Positions 25,101 through 37,133 are shown, counted from the stretch's first letter. The stretch is 64,000 nucleotides of DNA from Symbiodinium kawagutii (GCA_009767595.1 VSDK01000749.1:19899-83898), one strand, 5' to 3'. Numbers and translations: made by a program. Notes: generated from the letters alone by a model not told the origin.

Positions 25101-27284
25101 GAATGCAAAAAATGTGTATACATGTTTGTATATTTGCTTGTAAATATACATATATACCTATACATATGTATATACATGCATGTGTGTGTGTGCGTGTGTA
25201 CATTTGCTTACACAAAACATGCTGTATAGACATCCATTCATACGTTTAATTCATTTGTCACTATCCTATCTATGTATCCAACTTCCTCACCAGCGAACCA
25301 AAACGTACGAAGCGTATTGTGAAAATAGACATGGAACGGAGTTTGTTCAAACAATGCTCAAAGAACACATCAGCATCAGTTTTGGGCATTTGGGTGCTGT
25401 AGCTTTTGAGCACGGGCTTCCATGTCACGTGAATCGTGTGGTCGCCGGAAAGCCAACCATATGACAAACACGATGCCTTGAGAACGACAATAGTGATGGT
25501 TGCATGACCGCGGTGAACGATGGTGAATCATGGTCATATTGTCATATACTGATTAGATGTGGTGAATAAGTCTAAGCTAGCAAGTACACAGTGATCTTCA
25601 TGTAATTATGCTGAGGCTGAACATCAGTTACACAATGAGAATTGACAATGGTCATTAGTTTGAATTCAAATTGACTGATATAACTAATAATACTTTGATG
25701 GTTTTTAACATCTTAATGCGAGCTACTGGTCGCAATCGTAGTCTCACAATCATCATTGACAATAACCATTGGTTGCGCAACAGGTGTGGCCCCACAACTG
25801 TTAATGATTGATGGCACATGTTATGGGTTCTAAGGTGTTCTAAGCTCAACCTCCATGATCACCACAGGGAGAAGAGGCTACCGAAGTTGTTGGGGGTTCT
25901 ATGTCACCTTTGTGTCTTGGACTCGCTTCACCCAAACCATTGCGAGTGCACCGCTCCTATCGACTCCGATCGCGCTTTCAGTCCAAGTGCACAATGCCAT
26001 ATCCAGCCACTGCAGAACTTCCTCCTGCAGCATCCACCAGCTGTCTAACAACATCCTCGGCATCTTCACCAACAATTCCCGTCTCTGAGAACTTCGTTGC
26101 ATCTGCCTGGCGCAACTGTGTGGCCACCCCATTTAGGAGCCAAAATCATGAGAACCACCAGCCAGAACCAATTGCAAGTGAAGTCGTGGGAGCACAGGGC
26201 AAAGGGCGAAGTTTCGGATTGGGACATGATTGCTTCTCAAGGCAAGTCTAGCCTTCACGAACGGCACCCCTAGCATCTTTGCCATGGTCCTGACCAAGTA
26301 GGTCTTGCCGCTCCCAGTTGGTCCAGAGATGAGGATGTTCCTGGACAGGACTTGCCAAAAGAATCCAGCAGTTTGCAAAGGTAATGGACATCAATGGACA
26401 TCTACAAATCCGGGCGTTGCATCAGAACCTCCATCAAACCCTCCAATTCCTCTCCCATGTTCCTACAAGAGTGCCCCACCAGTCTAAGCCGAAGCTTCGG
26501 CTTCGTATAATTCTTGCCACGAAGACTGGGATCGTCCAGGCAACGCCGTGCCCAATTGTAATGGTCACACAAAGCCACGGACCTTGGAAAGGAAACCTGA
26601 CACCCCAAGGCCACAAGTCCTCAATGGCCCGATGACAAATAGTGCAAGTGTAGAGAAGGAGTGAAAGTGTAAGGCGTAGGGCGGCATTCATGCAACAGTG
26701 TAACAACCATGACATAACTGTGGCAACTACTGCGAAAATGTCTCTCTAATTCCATTCTTGTTGATGATCGGAACTCATTGGTGGGAGACTCACCAGGAGC
26801 TGCTGCCAAGATGCAATACCCTCTTGGCATCATCCTATTGGACAAAACCGTCCAGCACAAGGCAGGTGTCAGCCATGGTGGCGCATGACCCAAGATTACT
26901 GGTGAAAATCAGAAAAGCATCCACAGCCTGCTCAATGATGTAGCGATCGAGGTACTCTTTGACCTCTTTGGGCTTCATTTGGAAACCTTTGATGTTGTTG
27001 AGGACCTGCAGGACTTTCGTCGAACGAGAAATGACACTTTTGAAAGGCAGCTCAGCTGCACAGGCCTCTTCAGCCTTCTTATCATCCTGAGGTCCTGCTG
27101 GAAACAACAACACTGGACATGGCACACCCCGACATGACTGGCTATCGCTGCAGCTTCAAGCGAGCTCACCCCGTGCCTGTCCGTCTGCCAAACATTTCTT
27201 GCGGACCTCCCCCGACAAAACCTCCACCAACTCCAGTCTTGCCCCCTTGGCCAACAACCTGAGTTGGAACTCTGTGTTCGGAAC
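22141..27284 (-). CDS. clpX: ClpX-type AAA+ protease unfoldase, at least 14 exons
   Basis: ATP-driven unfoldase that feeds substrates to ClpP, expected in mitochondrion or plastid. Exons in order: 27284-27170, 27097-26928 ([17 protein letters not shown], the family's N-terminal helix), 26834-26815 (20-nt microexon DDAKRVL), 26582-26518 ([13 protein letters not shown]), 26350-26253 (Walker A GPTGSGKT), 26106-25991 ([20 protein letters not shown]), 24882 to about 24845 (Walker B YVDEVDKI), 24606-24521 (LKIMEDTE and VIPTFQGNF), 24128-24057 ([12 protein letters not shown]), 24003 to about 23881, about 23770-23704 ([14 protein letters not shown], sensor-2 region), 23487-23411 (LYKILTE), 23106-23073, 22915-22829 ([15 protein letters not shown]) and 22272-22141 ([16 protein letters not shown]). 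Most donors are GC; 23411 is GA. A small exon just before LKIMED is not found, and that exon changes frame internally by one base. No zinc-binding domain is seen. The first exon is missing or unrecognised. Confidence 0.88.
22663..22680. repeat. (TA)n tract in ClpX intron
   Basis: Short AT dinucleotide run in the intron before the last ClpX exon. Confidence 0.8.
24883..25990 (-). other. Large intron of ClpX-type gene
   Basis: This 1.1-kb stretch separates the exon ending GYGI from the Walker B exon. It is AT-rich, with TATATACATA and GTGTGTG low-complexity parts near 25130-25200, and holds no gene of its own. Confidence 0.6.
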
Positions 27285-28104
27285 CTCAAGAAGTGCGCCT
27301 TTTCCTGTGGCCTGTGGGCCTGCACTTCCTTTGCATGTACACGCATCTAATTGTATGTTTACACATTTAATCATATCTGAATAGCAAATACTGCGTCATC
27401 AAGGTACACAATTTTCATTATTTGAATGGATCGCAAGATAAATAAACAAGAATGATCAAACATGGGCAGCATCTCTCCGCTTGTTTGCTTACCACTTATC
27501 CAAATACAAGGTTTAGGCATGGTTTAGGTATGCTGGCAGCAAACACTGAACTTTGAGCCTTGCGTCAACCCACTGAGATAGCCAGGCCACATCGAAAATG
27601 TTGCCCAGTGGTACGCCGCGGCCACCAGTGGCGGATCGGGCGCATCGGCGGGGGGCCCCGGGCAGCCAGTCCTCAAGGAGCTCCCACTGGGCAAACCCAT
27701 GCATCAAAAATGCGGGTACGAAGAACTCGAAAAGAAAAGGTGATGTAACTCATAGAGCATATATTTAATACGTACTAAGACACTAAGATATACATCAATA
27801 TATTCATAATATATCTATATAGTTATACATGTAGATGTTATGAACCAAACTTGAGAGATTAGAGATTCAACCAACAACGCTGCTGGTAAAAAAACTTGGA
27901 TTTGAGCGCTTTTTCTTGGAGAAGTGAACAACTATGAGTTTGGAATTTTATCATGGTGCGGAGAAAGCCGTGTTGCAGCACGCAATCCGCACCATCTGTT
28001 CGTCATTTTCCCACCAAACTCACTTCATTTGGCGTGTGAAACGTTGAGAACGTGCTCAAAGTTTGAAGATGCCTGGTCCGAGGTGACCACAAACAGCCCC
28101 TACC
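27285..28104. other. Region between ClpX-type and coiled-coil genes
   Basis: A GC-rich minus-strand stretch at about 27555-27700 may be a leader exon of the ClpX-type gene, which needs a start codon and organelle-targeting sequence. Three frames are open there and none can be chosen. The rest is AT-rich. Confidence 0.35.
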
Positions 28105-28758
28105 TCATGACAACCCAATGGCTGCTCTGGCACGCGCCCACTCATCAACCAGATTGTCTAAGGAAGGCTGACTTGGCTTTCTCTCCTCCCTTGTCGTGTG
28201 ACGCAACTCGCGGTGAGGCTCATGTTCCTCAACCGCAGCATCTTGCAAGCCAGCCTCCAGAGCCATCACAGTTTCACCGAAATGCCTTGCATCTCTCTCT
28301 GTGGCCTCCAAACGTTCCTCCAGGGCCCTCCCGTTGGCCTTCACTTCTGTGAGTCTCAGCTGCCTATCCTCCAAGGCTCTTTCCAGCTGCTGCAATTCAG
28401 CATCCATTTCAGGATCTGCTGACAGCTGGATCTCCTCAGCGTCTGGAAATTGCGGAAATTGCCAATCTGCTGACCTTAGAGACTCAGAGGAAGAAACTGA
28501 GTCTTGACTCATTTGACTCCTTGGCTTCAGTAATTGACCACTCCTCTTCCCGCGACGTGCACGGCGCCGGTAGGGTTCATGACTGCTATCCTTGGACGGA
28601 CCGTCCAAGGGGGTCAAGTGGTGCAGTGGATCGGCAGATTGGCTTCGGGAGCCGGGACCGCGGGAGGGGCGACGCCAAACTGGCGCCCACTCAGCGGACC
28701 ACTCGTTCCCTCGAAGCTGCTGCCGCGCTGCTTCTACGACCGAGGCGGCAGAAGCCAT
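28105..28758 (-). CDS. Coiled-coil protein, unknown function
   Basis: Open frame of 217 codons from ATG at 28758 to stop at 28105. The N-terminal half is basic and Ser/Arg-rich (RRRARRGKRSG). From about residue 115 it carries acidic and leucine heptads (AELQQLERALEDRQLRL, ALEERLEATERDARHF) predicting one long coiled coil. An AG acceptor a few bases before the ATG could be a trans-splice or cis-splice site, so this may be a full gene or the second exon after 29275-29052. No named family recognised. Confidence 0.6.
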   Translation of the reverse strand: MASAASVVEAARQQLRGNEWSAEWAPVWRRPSRGPGSRSQSADPLHHLTPLDGPSKDSSHEPYRRRARRGKRSGQLLKPRSQMSQDSVSSSESLRSADWQFPQFPDAEEIQLSADPEMDAELQQLERALEDRQLRLTEVKANGRALEERLEATERDARHFGETVMALEAGLQDAAVEEHEPHRELRHTTREERKPSQPSLDNLVDEWARARAAIGLS

Positions 28759-29051
28759 GCAACATACTGGGGATGAGGCACGATGTGATCTTTGACAAAG
28801 TTGCTGATGTGTGACAAGGCAAGCAAGCACGCACACGAAACTTACATGAAACTTTGACAATTTGGAGTGGCTAAGTTCACTCGACTCTTTAGGTCTTAAT
28901 CCTGATGGGGTGCTTGGTTCAAATGTTGTTCAGTGGTTGTTTCATGAGCGGGGCCAGTGCACCATCGTGGCAGCTTACTTGAGCCAAAGTCAAAGGCAAT
29001 CTCACCTATCCAAGCATGTGCAGCATTTCACAAATATCAGCCTAAACTCAC

Positions 29052-29275
29052 CCTTCGATACCACCTTCAACAATCATTTCATCAAGTGAAAGCCAAGTAA
29101 AGCCTTCCACTGCACGAGTCCTGTGACGAGGCAATGCCAGGGCAACCAATGCTGCGCTGGTGCCAGCGGCCATGGCAGGCCTCCGCGCAGTGGCTCTGCT
29201 TTGCCCCCGGTAGGCCTCTGGGCCCCGGGGCATAGCTGGAGCCTCTGCAGCTAGCGGTGCCATGGCGAGCGCCAT
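29052..29275 (-). CDS. N-terminal exon, alanine-rich leader
   Basis: Starts at ATG 29275 and ends before a consensus donor (GTGAGT) at 29052. The sequence is Ala/Pro/Arg-rich, with a hydrophobic stretch (TSAALVALALP) flanked by basic residues, as in organelle-targeting presequences; it ends FTWLSLDEMIVEGGIE. The downstream exon is uncertain; the coiled-coil ORF is the nearest candidate. The protein is not identified. Confidence 0.5.
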
Positions 29276-29513
29276 GGTGGCCAAGTGCTTTCAGTTGTTG
29301 ATCGACTGCTCGGACTGTGGAGCTGTTTGGTTCTCAAGTCACTGACCCCCAAAACACGAGACCCGTCTGGAGCGCTCTTTGCTGCTTTGTAAGCAAAAAT
29401 AGGGCTTGAGCCCAAGCTGGGGCACATCAGCACATGACCTGCTACATGTCGGGAAATCTCGGGCAACTGCAGCTGTGCTTCTGTGCAGCTGGACTTTTGC
29501 TTTTCAGCTCTCT

Positions 29514-29985
29514 CTATCCTTTGGAGCGCAGGAGCTCTTTCAGCTCTTCAGCCAACCTCCGAGGCCCATAACGGTTAAAGGCCCTCACAGTCAGCAAGGT
29601 ACCCACCTCAAGGGATCGAATCTGCTGCTTCAACACTGCTACCTCAGCAGCATCCAAGGCATGGCCATGCTGCTCGGGTTCTTCCCCCAGCTGGGCGATG
29701 GCTTGCAATGCAAGAGCCCATTCATCCAAAGGGATGCCTTCGCACCTGGGTTTCTCCACACAACTGGTTTCATCATCTCGAGTTTCACCCTCCATCTCTC
29801 CGTGGTCGACTTCCATGACTTTGGTGGCCGCTTTCCAATCAATCAGCTCGTGCTCCCCTTGCAACATCCGTTCGTCCACCAAGTCCTCCACCCCCACGGC
29901 GGTCACAGAACACATGCCTCTCCAATTCGGTTGAGGAGCTCTGACCTGGCGGTTCACCCCGACGGCGCCCTGAGTGTTGTAACAC
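29514..29985 (-). CDS. C-terminal exon, unknown protein
   Basis: An open frame ends at TAG 29514 and probably starts after an AG acceptor at about 29972-29985. It carries acidic sequence, then LKQQIRSLEVGTLLTVRAF and LAEELKELLRSKG, with clear coding character. It follows the glycosyltransferase-like exon on the same strand and may be the C-terminus of that gene, or a separate gene. Confidence 0.5.
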
Positions 29986-30420
29986 ATTGGTCGATTTTTG
30001 GAGGATCATTTGATGAAGTGATCGAAAGTTTGCTGGCAATTCTGATAGGTTTTTTTTGTTCTCATGGCCCAAGGCGAGTGACAACACTTCGGTTGTTCTA
30101 TTGTACTTCCGCACTGCTGATGTAGAACCCTGTGGACAAACCACGGTTCAACAGCATTATGATAGGTTGCTTTTCTAGATTTGATGACCTTGGATTAGCC
30201 AGCGGATGTGTGGTGGTAACCTGTGCGTGTCCAGAACTAGCTGCAAATTACAACCCATGTGTGATTGGTTCAGTTTGTCACGCAGGAACCTTTCAGCCAT
30301 CCTGCCTGTGCAATGAACTTGGCCCCTGCCGTTGGAACGCCAAGTAGCCCTCGATCATACTCCTCCTGGCAGCGGGTCCGTGTATATTGATCTCAGACCA
30401 ATCCTACATAGTTTTCACTC

Positions 30421-30990
30421 TCACTGCAATCCAAAATGGCAGATACCCAAATCGCATGTGTCCTGTGCAGCTTCCGAAAAGAAGACCTCAAACAGTTCAT
30501 CCTTTTTCGCTCGAATCTTCTCCACCCTCTCCACACCATCTCTCGCTACTATACGTCCACCTGCGGCCGCTTGACCGCTCGGTGGGGAACCCTTCTCGGT
30601 CTCAGCAGCTTCTCGAGTGCGAAAGTCCGAAGCCCAGAAGTGAAACGTCACCAGACCACCCTGACCCTCTGCATTGTTGGCATGACCTTCTGCGCACCCA
30701 AACTGCTGATCAATGTCCAACAAGGCGTAACGCAGAACTGGCCGAGCATCCGGCACTGCAGCGTCCGTGGTCGAATGTGACAAGAACGCATCAAACAAGT
30801 TCTGATTATCGGTGTAGGGGTTGACATAAATCTGTCTCAAGAAGAGATTGAAAAAAATCAAGGTCCGGTAGGAAGCACGCACATAGAAGAGCCCATTATT
30901 CAAGCACCTCGCGTCCCAGTGCTCCGTCACAAGAATCTCTACCCCTTGGTAATCCAATGGGCTTTCCTCTGTTGTGGAGGTCACATTTAC
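30421..30990 (-). CDS. Nucleotide-diphospho-sugar transferase-like domain
   Basis: The exon begins after an AG acceptor at 30990. The sequence LNNGLFYVRAS, then NPYTDNQNLFDAF, matches the pattern of GT77/RhaGal-xylosyltransferase-type folds, in which a conserved N-G-L strand precedes a DNQ motif. A later VTFHFWASDF is also conserved-looking. The upstream DxD strand was not found, so the catalytic domain is incomplete in what I can assemble. Likely a Golgi enzyme adding sugars from nucleotide sugars. The exon end is uncertain: a GA donor near 30460, or the stop at 30421. Confidence 0.6.
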   Translation of the reverse strand, partial: VNVTSTTEESPLDYQGVEILVTEHWDARCLNNGLFYVRASYRTLIFFNLFLRQIYVNPYTDNQNLFDAFLSHSTTDAAVPDARPVLRYALLDIDQQFGCAEGHANNAEGQGGLVTFHFWASDFRTREAAETEKGSPPSGQAAAGGRIVARDGVERVEKIRAKKDELFEVFFSEAAQDTCDLGICHFGLQ

Positions 30991-31384
30991 CTCCATGTAT
31001 TGCCTGCAGGGGCATTTTGCAGAGTGCAGCTTACACAAACTAAAGAAACCTGGCATATCAATCGAACACTTCGTCTGTACTTTGCAAAAACCATGAACCC
31101 GGTCTGTCTCCATTGTTTCAGCCCACACACAATGACTTTGGCCGGTGCCTTGGGTCGCAAATCTTGGAGAGAGTGCACAGGTCGGAAGAGTTCTGAAATA
31201 AGAACGAGCCAAAGCGCACCTCGTTTTCTGAATGAATTGGCCTCTGAGCTGATCCAAATGTCGCTATATGTCGTGAAGCAAGCACAAACATTACACGAAA
31301 TGGCAAAACTAGTTGAGGAAGGCATCATAGGAGGACCCAACTTTTACCGCAAAAACGAGGCCTGCATCAAGCCGAAGCACCCGA

Positions 31385-31530
31385 GAACTGCGCGGTAGCA
31401 CTTCTTTCGGATTCTCGCGTGTAGCCTTGAGAGCCGGGGATGGGTCCTGGCAGAGAGCGTCTAAAATTGCATATGCTGCAGCAAGTTGGCTTCTTCCTAT
31501 TCCAAGCATCTGATATTTCAAGATGAGCTG
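31385..31530 (-). CDS. Probable exon, unknown
   Basis: Minus-strand open stretch with coding character (LKYQMLGIGRSQLAAAYAIL, ALCQDPSPAL). It lies between exon 32856-32620 and the transferase-like exon and may belong to the same gene. Borders are not fixed. Confidence 0.4.
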
Positions 31531-32619
31531 GATCTGAATCATCATACATCTTTGGACTTGAAGCTTGCTGTGCCTAAACCATTCTAGACTCTAGTTCTAA
31601 CCTGCGAATGGGCTGCCCGGCAGCTGGGCGCCTGAAGGATGAAGGTATCGAAGTCAATCCAGACAGTATCCACTGCAGCACTCAGAAGGATGGGCAAGAA
31701 GGCGTGCTTGATGAAAATGACATGCCCTCGAGAGTACGTTCTCTCTCACTACTGGCCACCATCCAAAAAAAGAAAATAAGGCAACGTATGACTTGCAAAC
31801 ACGAAAACACATAAAATGAAACTGCCAGGGTCCTTCTGTGGCCGATATGCATAGCACGCGTTCAGATCTGCTTCCACCTGAGTCGGTTTGGCTCAAGGCT
31901 GTGATTGGATCCTGCTTACAATATCGTCCAAGACATGTATTGCCATTGCTCACACTGTTTGCTATTGCAATCTTGCAGCTTGTCTTCATGTCCTGCACCA
32001 CCTGGGGAAGGTGCTGGCACAGCGACTCTGGACTGAAAGCAAAGCACTTGATTCAAAAACGCTAAAGAAGGTCCAAGAGCAAAAAAAGCTTCTCCGTAGA
32101 CGCAAATATCAACACGCGCACACACAACAACAAAAAAACTGCTCAGGTGGCATCCCCAACAGCTGGGTCGATCTAGCTTACTACGTTGGATCTTCTTGCA
32201 GCGTGCTGTGGAGCCGAGCTCCGCAACTGTCCGGAACTTGCCAGAACCTTCCGCAACCGAAAGGTCTGCCAAGCGAAGCTTCCGGAACCTTTGCCTGCCT
32301 CCCGGACCCTGGGAACTGCTCTAGGAACCTTCCGGTGCACCAAAACCTTCCGGAACTTTTGAGAACCTGGACTTGGCACATGCACCAGAAGACCCCACTA
32401 CCCACACCTGCAAGCATCGCTCCAAGGCAATGGAATCCATGCAAGCCATGACCAATGCAGAAAGCCCAACTTTCAGAGCACGTCGTACAAATCCTGCCAG
32501 CATTTGCTTGGAGGCTGCAACAGAAAGTCTTCAACCAATGAAATGAGAATAATGAAACCTACTGCATGATTCCTAGACCATTAGAGGATACTTTATGGAC
32601 CCCATTCCTTCTCTAAAAC

Positions 32620-32856
32620 CTCGCAAAAACACACAGCCAGTGCAAGTTGAGCGTGGATCGTGTTTGGTTGATAGTTTGCATGTGCCACCCGCAGCCGAAA
32701 TCCTCGGATGTAGTTTGCAAAAGGCTCGCCGCCAACTGCAGTGATGTAGACCATGGTCTCTGGATCCTGTTGAATTTCTTTGATATTTCTCAGAAAGGAA
32801 GCAATTTCTCCAGTAGCAGGGTGTTGATGGCCTTCCGCAGCTTGCAAATGCTTCAC
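32620..32856 (-). CDS. Internal exon, unknown protein
   Basis: Flanked by an AG acceptor (32856) and a GT donor (32620), open throughout and strongly coding (EIASFLRNIKEIQQDPE, VGGEPFANYIRGF). It has no recognised family. Same strand and spacing as the exons at 33.4-34.7 kb, so probably one gene running toward the transferase-like exon. Confidence 0.55.
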
Positions 32857-33439
32857 CTTGGGAACAATCAAAACAGATTGCATAAAAGTCAGAAACAAGT
32901 TGTGCCAGCAATAGGAAATGATGCTACTCATCTACTCTTGCTTTAGCCATGAAATGTATGGACAGCATGTGACCAAACATCTCACAGGTTGTAACATTAG
33001 AGTTGTCTGAGATATCATGCAGCATGTGGGCCACTCCTCAGCATACCAGTTGGGGGTTTTCCACGGCCTGGCCTGCCCCAAACTGGCAAAAGATCAAATT
33101 TATACAAAACATCCTGGCAAACTGTGGTGCTCCATCTTGGATGGCATGGCCCTGGTTGTTGGATACTTGGGATCAGCACCCCCCAGTCAAACAACGACCA
33201 TCACCAACCCTGACACTTCAATCATGATTACCGCATCACATGACACTTCAGCAATGACACCCTGAGGACCGGGTCCAGGCGAAGTCGATCAAAGTCGTGA
33301 GGATCTTGCGGCAGCTGCAGCAATGAGTCAGGAGACCACCTTGGTGGAATGCGGAAAGTTCGGTGCGCAAAGGCACTCCTAGACACCATGGGGAAGCTGT
33401 TGACTGCTGCGTTTTGAAGTCAGGACGTGCAAAGCTTCG

Positions 33440-33776
33440 GAATCTGAGGGTCCAACACCAAATCAAAGGATCGCAAAGCGAAGTTGCCCAGTTTGGCCAG
33501 GCTGTGGAACAAAGCCCAGGTGGTTGCACCCATTAGTGCTTCCTCAAGAGGCAACATCAGGGGAGGGTGCCAAAGGTCACCCCATGATTGTCTAAGTTCA
33601 CAATACCATCCTAGTGCCACCCCGGCTGACAGCGCATCCTGGGCCCCACAGTTATCATAGAAACAGCTGAGTCGCCGTTGGATGGGAACGCAGAATCCAT
33701 CGAGCCAAATTACTGAAGCGTTCGAAGAGGGAAGGATTCGACATCAACGCCAGCATGGCAGAGGCACTGGCAAAGG
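33440..33776 (-). CDS. Two probable exons, unknown protein
   Basis: About 33776-33690 encodes FASASAMLALMSNPSLFERF; about 33550-33440 encodes EALMGATTWALFHSLAKLG. Both are hydrophobic and helical, follow AG acceptors, and lie in line with the larger exon upstream. Exact ends are not fixed. Confidence 0.45.
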
Positions 33777-34149
33777 CTGCAGCACCCGCAGGACATGCTT
33801 GGACAAAGATTGTGGAGAATTCGCGAGGGTCCTTCCTAGGTTGCCGCAAGGCAATGAAAAATCTTTTCAAAGTGTGGCCAATGTCCATGTAGACAACGCC
33901 AGACTTTGAATGTGTGTTTCATCCTATCCTGCCATGGATACACGGATACAGGCATGCTTTCTCCTGAGCCACCAAGTTGCATGGTCGCAGAGACCACTGG
34001 ATCCAAACCTCGTAGAAATTTCAGGCCTTCAATATCTCGGCCAGACGCATAGGGAGTGTGCCGACGCAACAATTCCAGAATGTGTTCGGCCTTGTAGCCT
34101 GAAACCGAAGCTCCAGCACATGCCAATTGCTGTGAACTTGGATATTTCA

Positions 34150-34690
34150 CACCCCTGATCTTTGGCAGATAGATGTGAAGCAGCGAAAAAGTCCCCCACT
34201 CAGAAGCAGCAGTCACGTGTAGATTGGCCAAGTCTAAAACGACGGACAAATCTCGTGACATAAGTTCCAGAAAAGACTGCCGACCCAAATCGGATAGAAA
34301 CTGATCATAGGGAGACTGTAGCGGAGAGTTGGACAGCTCATCCTTGGCAATAAAGGCCATGCAAGTGGCAAAGATTGAGGCAGTGACTGCACCAAACGGA
34401 CACTCATTCAGCGCAATTGGGAAACGCAACAAGATCACTGCAGCAGACTCCAGGAGTTCCATCTGCAGGCCTCTGATCCGTGTCACATCTCCCTGGCGCA
34501 GTCTCAACGTCCTCTCGTCCAAGACCTGTTTCACCAGGTCTCCAAATCGCTGCCGCAGGGTCGCCCAGTTCACCACTGGATTGGGAATCCCCCGGCGACA
34601 CTCGTAGTCATCGATCTCTACGGTTGGAAGCCAAGGTGGGGTGCCCGAGCGAACGATTCCGCCGCACAAGGCACCCAAAATCAATCTGAA
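34150..34690 (-). CDS. Large exon, unknown protein
   Basis: A continuous open frame of about 180 codons with clear coding character: basic, then helical (NWATLRQRFGDLVKQVL, TRIRGLQMELLESAAVILL), ending LLHIYLPKIRG. I do not recognise it. It is the most upstream exon found of the group at 34.7-29.5 kb. Confidence 0.5.
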
Positions 34691-35294
34691 AACCCTGAAT
34701 GGCATCACGGATGCCACACCAAAGCAGTTGCATCACAGCTGGATTTGTCGAGATTGTCAGCGCTATCTCATGGCACTAGAGGACAGGGCATTTGACATAC
34801 GCGTTGTGGAATACTCTTGTTTTCTGCTTGCAGGCTTGATCTCACGTCGGAGTTCAAGCTACCAGTTGCCATGGGAAGCGTATGATGCAAGTTGGGTGTG
34901 GCTTTGCTGTTGTCATTTGGACGCTTAGATCCAGAAATCAGCTGTGGCCCAAGAGAAAACAAATGTTCCACATGTGCCCAGCCCTAGCCTCCTGGAAGGC
35001 AGCAGGATACCTTTTTCGCTCGCAGCTAAGAAAGCTCTAGAAAACTGATTGACCTGATTGCCTATTGCAAAAGATAATGGCATTCGGCGTTCTCACTGAT
35101 CGCTGGCACATTTACTTCTTCTTTTTCACCCTTAGATGTCACAGCACAGGATGACCGGTGACTGGTTCAAGACAAGATGGAAACAATCTGAGCAACAGCC
35201 TTGAAATCAGCACGGCAGCTGAGCAGGGCGCAGTTCCATTGAAAATGTTCCCCCCGGCTTGCCATCAAAGCTCACAAAGCCTCACTGATCACAG

Positions 35295-37133
35295 TTAGCA
35301 ACTTTTCAAAATCATTGACCTGCAGCCAAACAGCGAGTCTGCAACCATGACACCATAAATCAAATTGTCTCCGATTTCCTGCATATCCCCATCGAAGATC
35401 AGCTTGCCATCTGTGAAGCGAATTCGTCTCCCTGTGAATATGGCTGGAAACGACTTTTCCTTAGCACCCGCAGGTGGAAACATCGGCTGCAAGGAACAGT
35501 TGGCTTCTCGCAAACTTGATCAACTCAATTGATGCAGGCATCTAAGTAGTCCTGAGATTCAGCCCTCAAGTAGGCCAAAAACTCCTGCAAGCCAAGCAAC
35601 TGATCCAGCAAAATCTGTGAGCATCTTCAAGTAGAACCCATTCCAAAACAAAAACACAATATTTCCAAGGAGGTTTGTTGGTTCGTTTCCCAACAGGTTT
35701 AATCACCAGAGCTGATACCCTAGAAATCTCACCCAACCAAACAGTAGGGAAGTGTCGAATTGGAGCCATCCACACTTCGAGGCCGTCCTCCTTAGTCATG
35801 CCCTTGGAGCTGTCTGCGCAGTTTTCCGCAAACTCATCAGCCGTGGGGAAGTTCTCCACGCCAGCAGTCTACAGGGCAAATATGAAGGGGGAGCAGAAAC
35901 AACAAAACCTGCCTGCATAAAAGCCACAGTTATGCTGTTACAGGGGAATACGAAAAGAAAGCACATTCATTCAAAATTCCATTTCTCTGTCGTATTTGTT
36001 CCTGTTGCACGAGGCCTGCGAAAACCACAGCTGGAGCATGGGGAGTGTCAAGTACTGACAGTCTTCCTCCGATGGCATTGGGTTGTCGAAGTCTCTCCAT
36101 TTCGCATTGAACTTGTGGAAAGTGTATGCTGCCATATCCTTGGCGGTGCTACATCGCGGACAGCGGTCACTTCATTTTGGAAACTCAATATCCAGGAAAC
36201 TTGAGCACCCCCAAGCGTTCTTTCCTTCTCTCCCCAGTTTTGGTAAAGTCCTGTCGATTCTTTGGAGGTGTTTTAATGTGTTTTTGGCATTTGCAGCGTC
36301 ACTAGCTGTCATCACCCACGTGAAACAGAGTTAGTTTGTTGACGGGTTTCGAATTGTGGCTCACCACATGATACTGGTGCACTTAGAGAAGTACTATGAT
36401 TAGAACAGTTGTATATTATAGCAGTGGTGGTCGTAGAAGTCTTCCCCGTAGCAATAATGATAAGGACAAAATAGTCCTTGTTTGGTCTGCTTCCAAACCA
36501 GCAAATCCAAATCAGCACCAAATCACCCAATGTCGGAAGAGACCAGGAAAAAATATTACTGCAATGCGCCTGTGCAAACTGAGAATCGTTGTCCTTCTGC
36601 TCCCCTGACTCAAACGCGATTGGGTAATCCTGTTGGAGGGTGACCACATCATCAAGATCACCTCTCTTGGAGAAGATATTGGCTTCGGTGTCACTAGTGG
36701 CCTCGAACTTGAGATCCACAGCTTCCCCACGGAACAAAGCCGGATGCTGGAAAGTACCAATGAATTTGTCTCCTGCCACAATGTGCTTCAAATGCCATGC
36801 TGGTCGGAGTTTCTTCTGGTCCAGCTCTTCTGCCTTCTTGTCAAGGCCCAGTTTCTTCAAGTAAGCTTTTTTTCGATCATCAGTGGAGCCAAACCCCCCG
36901 GCCTCTTGCCGCTTGACTAGCCGAAGCTGTTGCCCCATCCAGGTTTGAAGTTCTTTGTTTACGGTGGGGTCTCGTCGCAAAATGGGGTTATAGGCATCGC
37001 GGACCACGAGGTTTCTCTCGCGCGGGGAGGCTCTGCCAACAAAAGTTACAAGCTGAAGGTGGTACATGGCGAAAGCCGCGCATGCAGCACATCTCAAGAC
37101 GTGACTTGCACGTATCCGGGCACCGGCCACCAT
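35295..37133 (-). CDS. Putative plastid-targeted protein, four exons
   Basis: ATG at 37133. The first exon (to about 36590) starts with Arg-containing residues and a hydrophobic stretch (LRCAACAAFAMYHLQLV) followed at once by FVGR. That resembles the tripartite leader of dinoflagellate plastid proteins: a signal peptide, then a transit peptide opening with Phe. The mature part is Lys/Asp-rich. Later exons: 36138 to about 36062 (DMAAYTFHKFNAKW), 35853 to about 35666 (FPTADEFAENCADS, FPTVWLGEISRV) and 35486 to about 35300 (IFTGRRIRFTDGKLIFDGD, GDNLIYGVM). Near 35320 two frames compete for the C-terminus. The family is not recognised; targeting is inference from the leader only. Confidence 0.6.

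Noticed and set aside
31883..31897. Plus-strand GGTTTGGCTCAAGG as another spliced-leader relict
   Set aside because: Only 11 contiguous bases match and the strand is opposite to the genes; chance is likely at that length.
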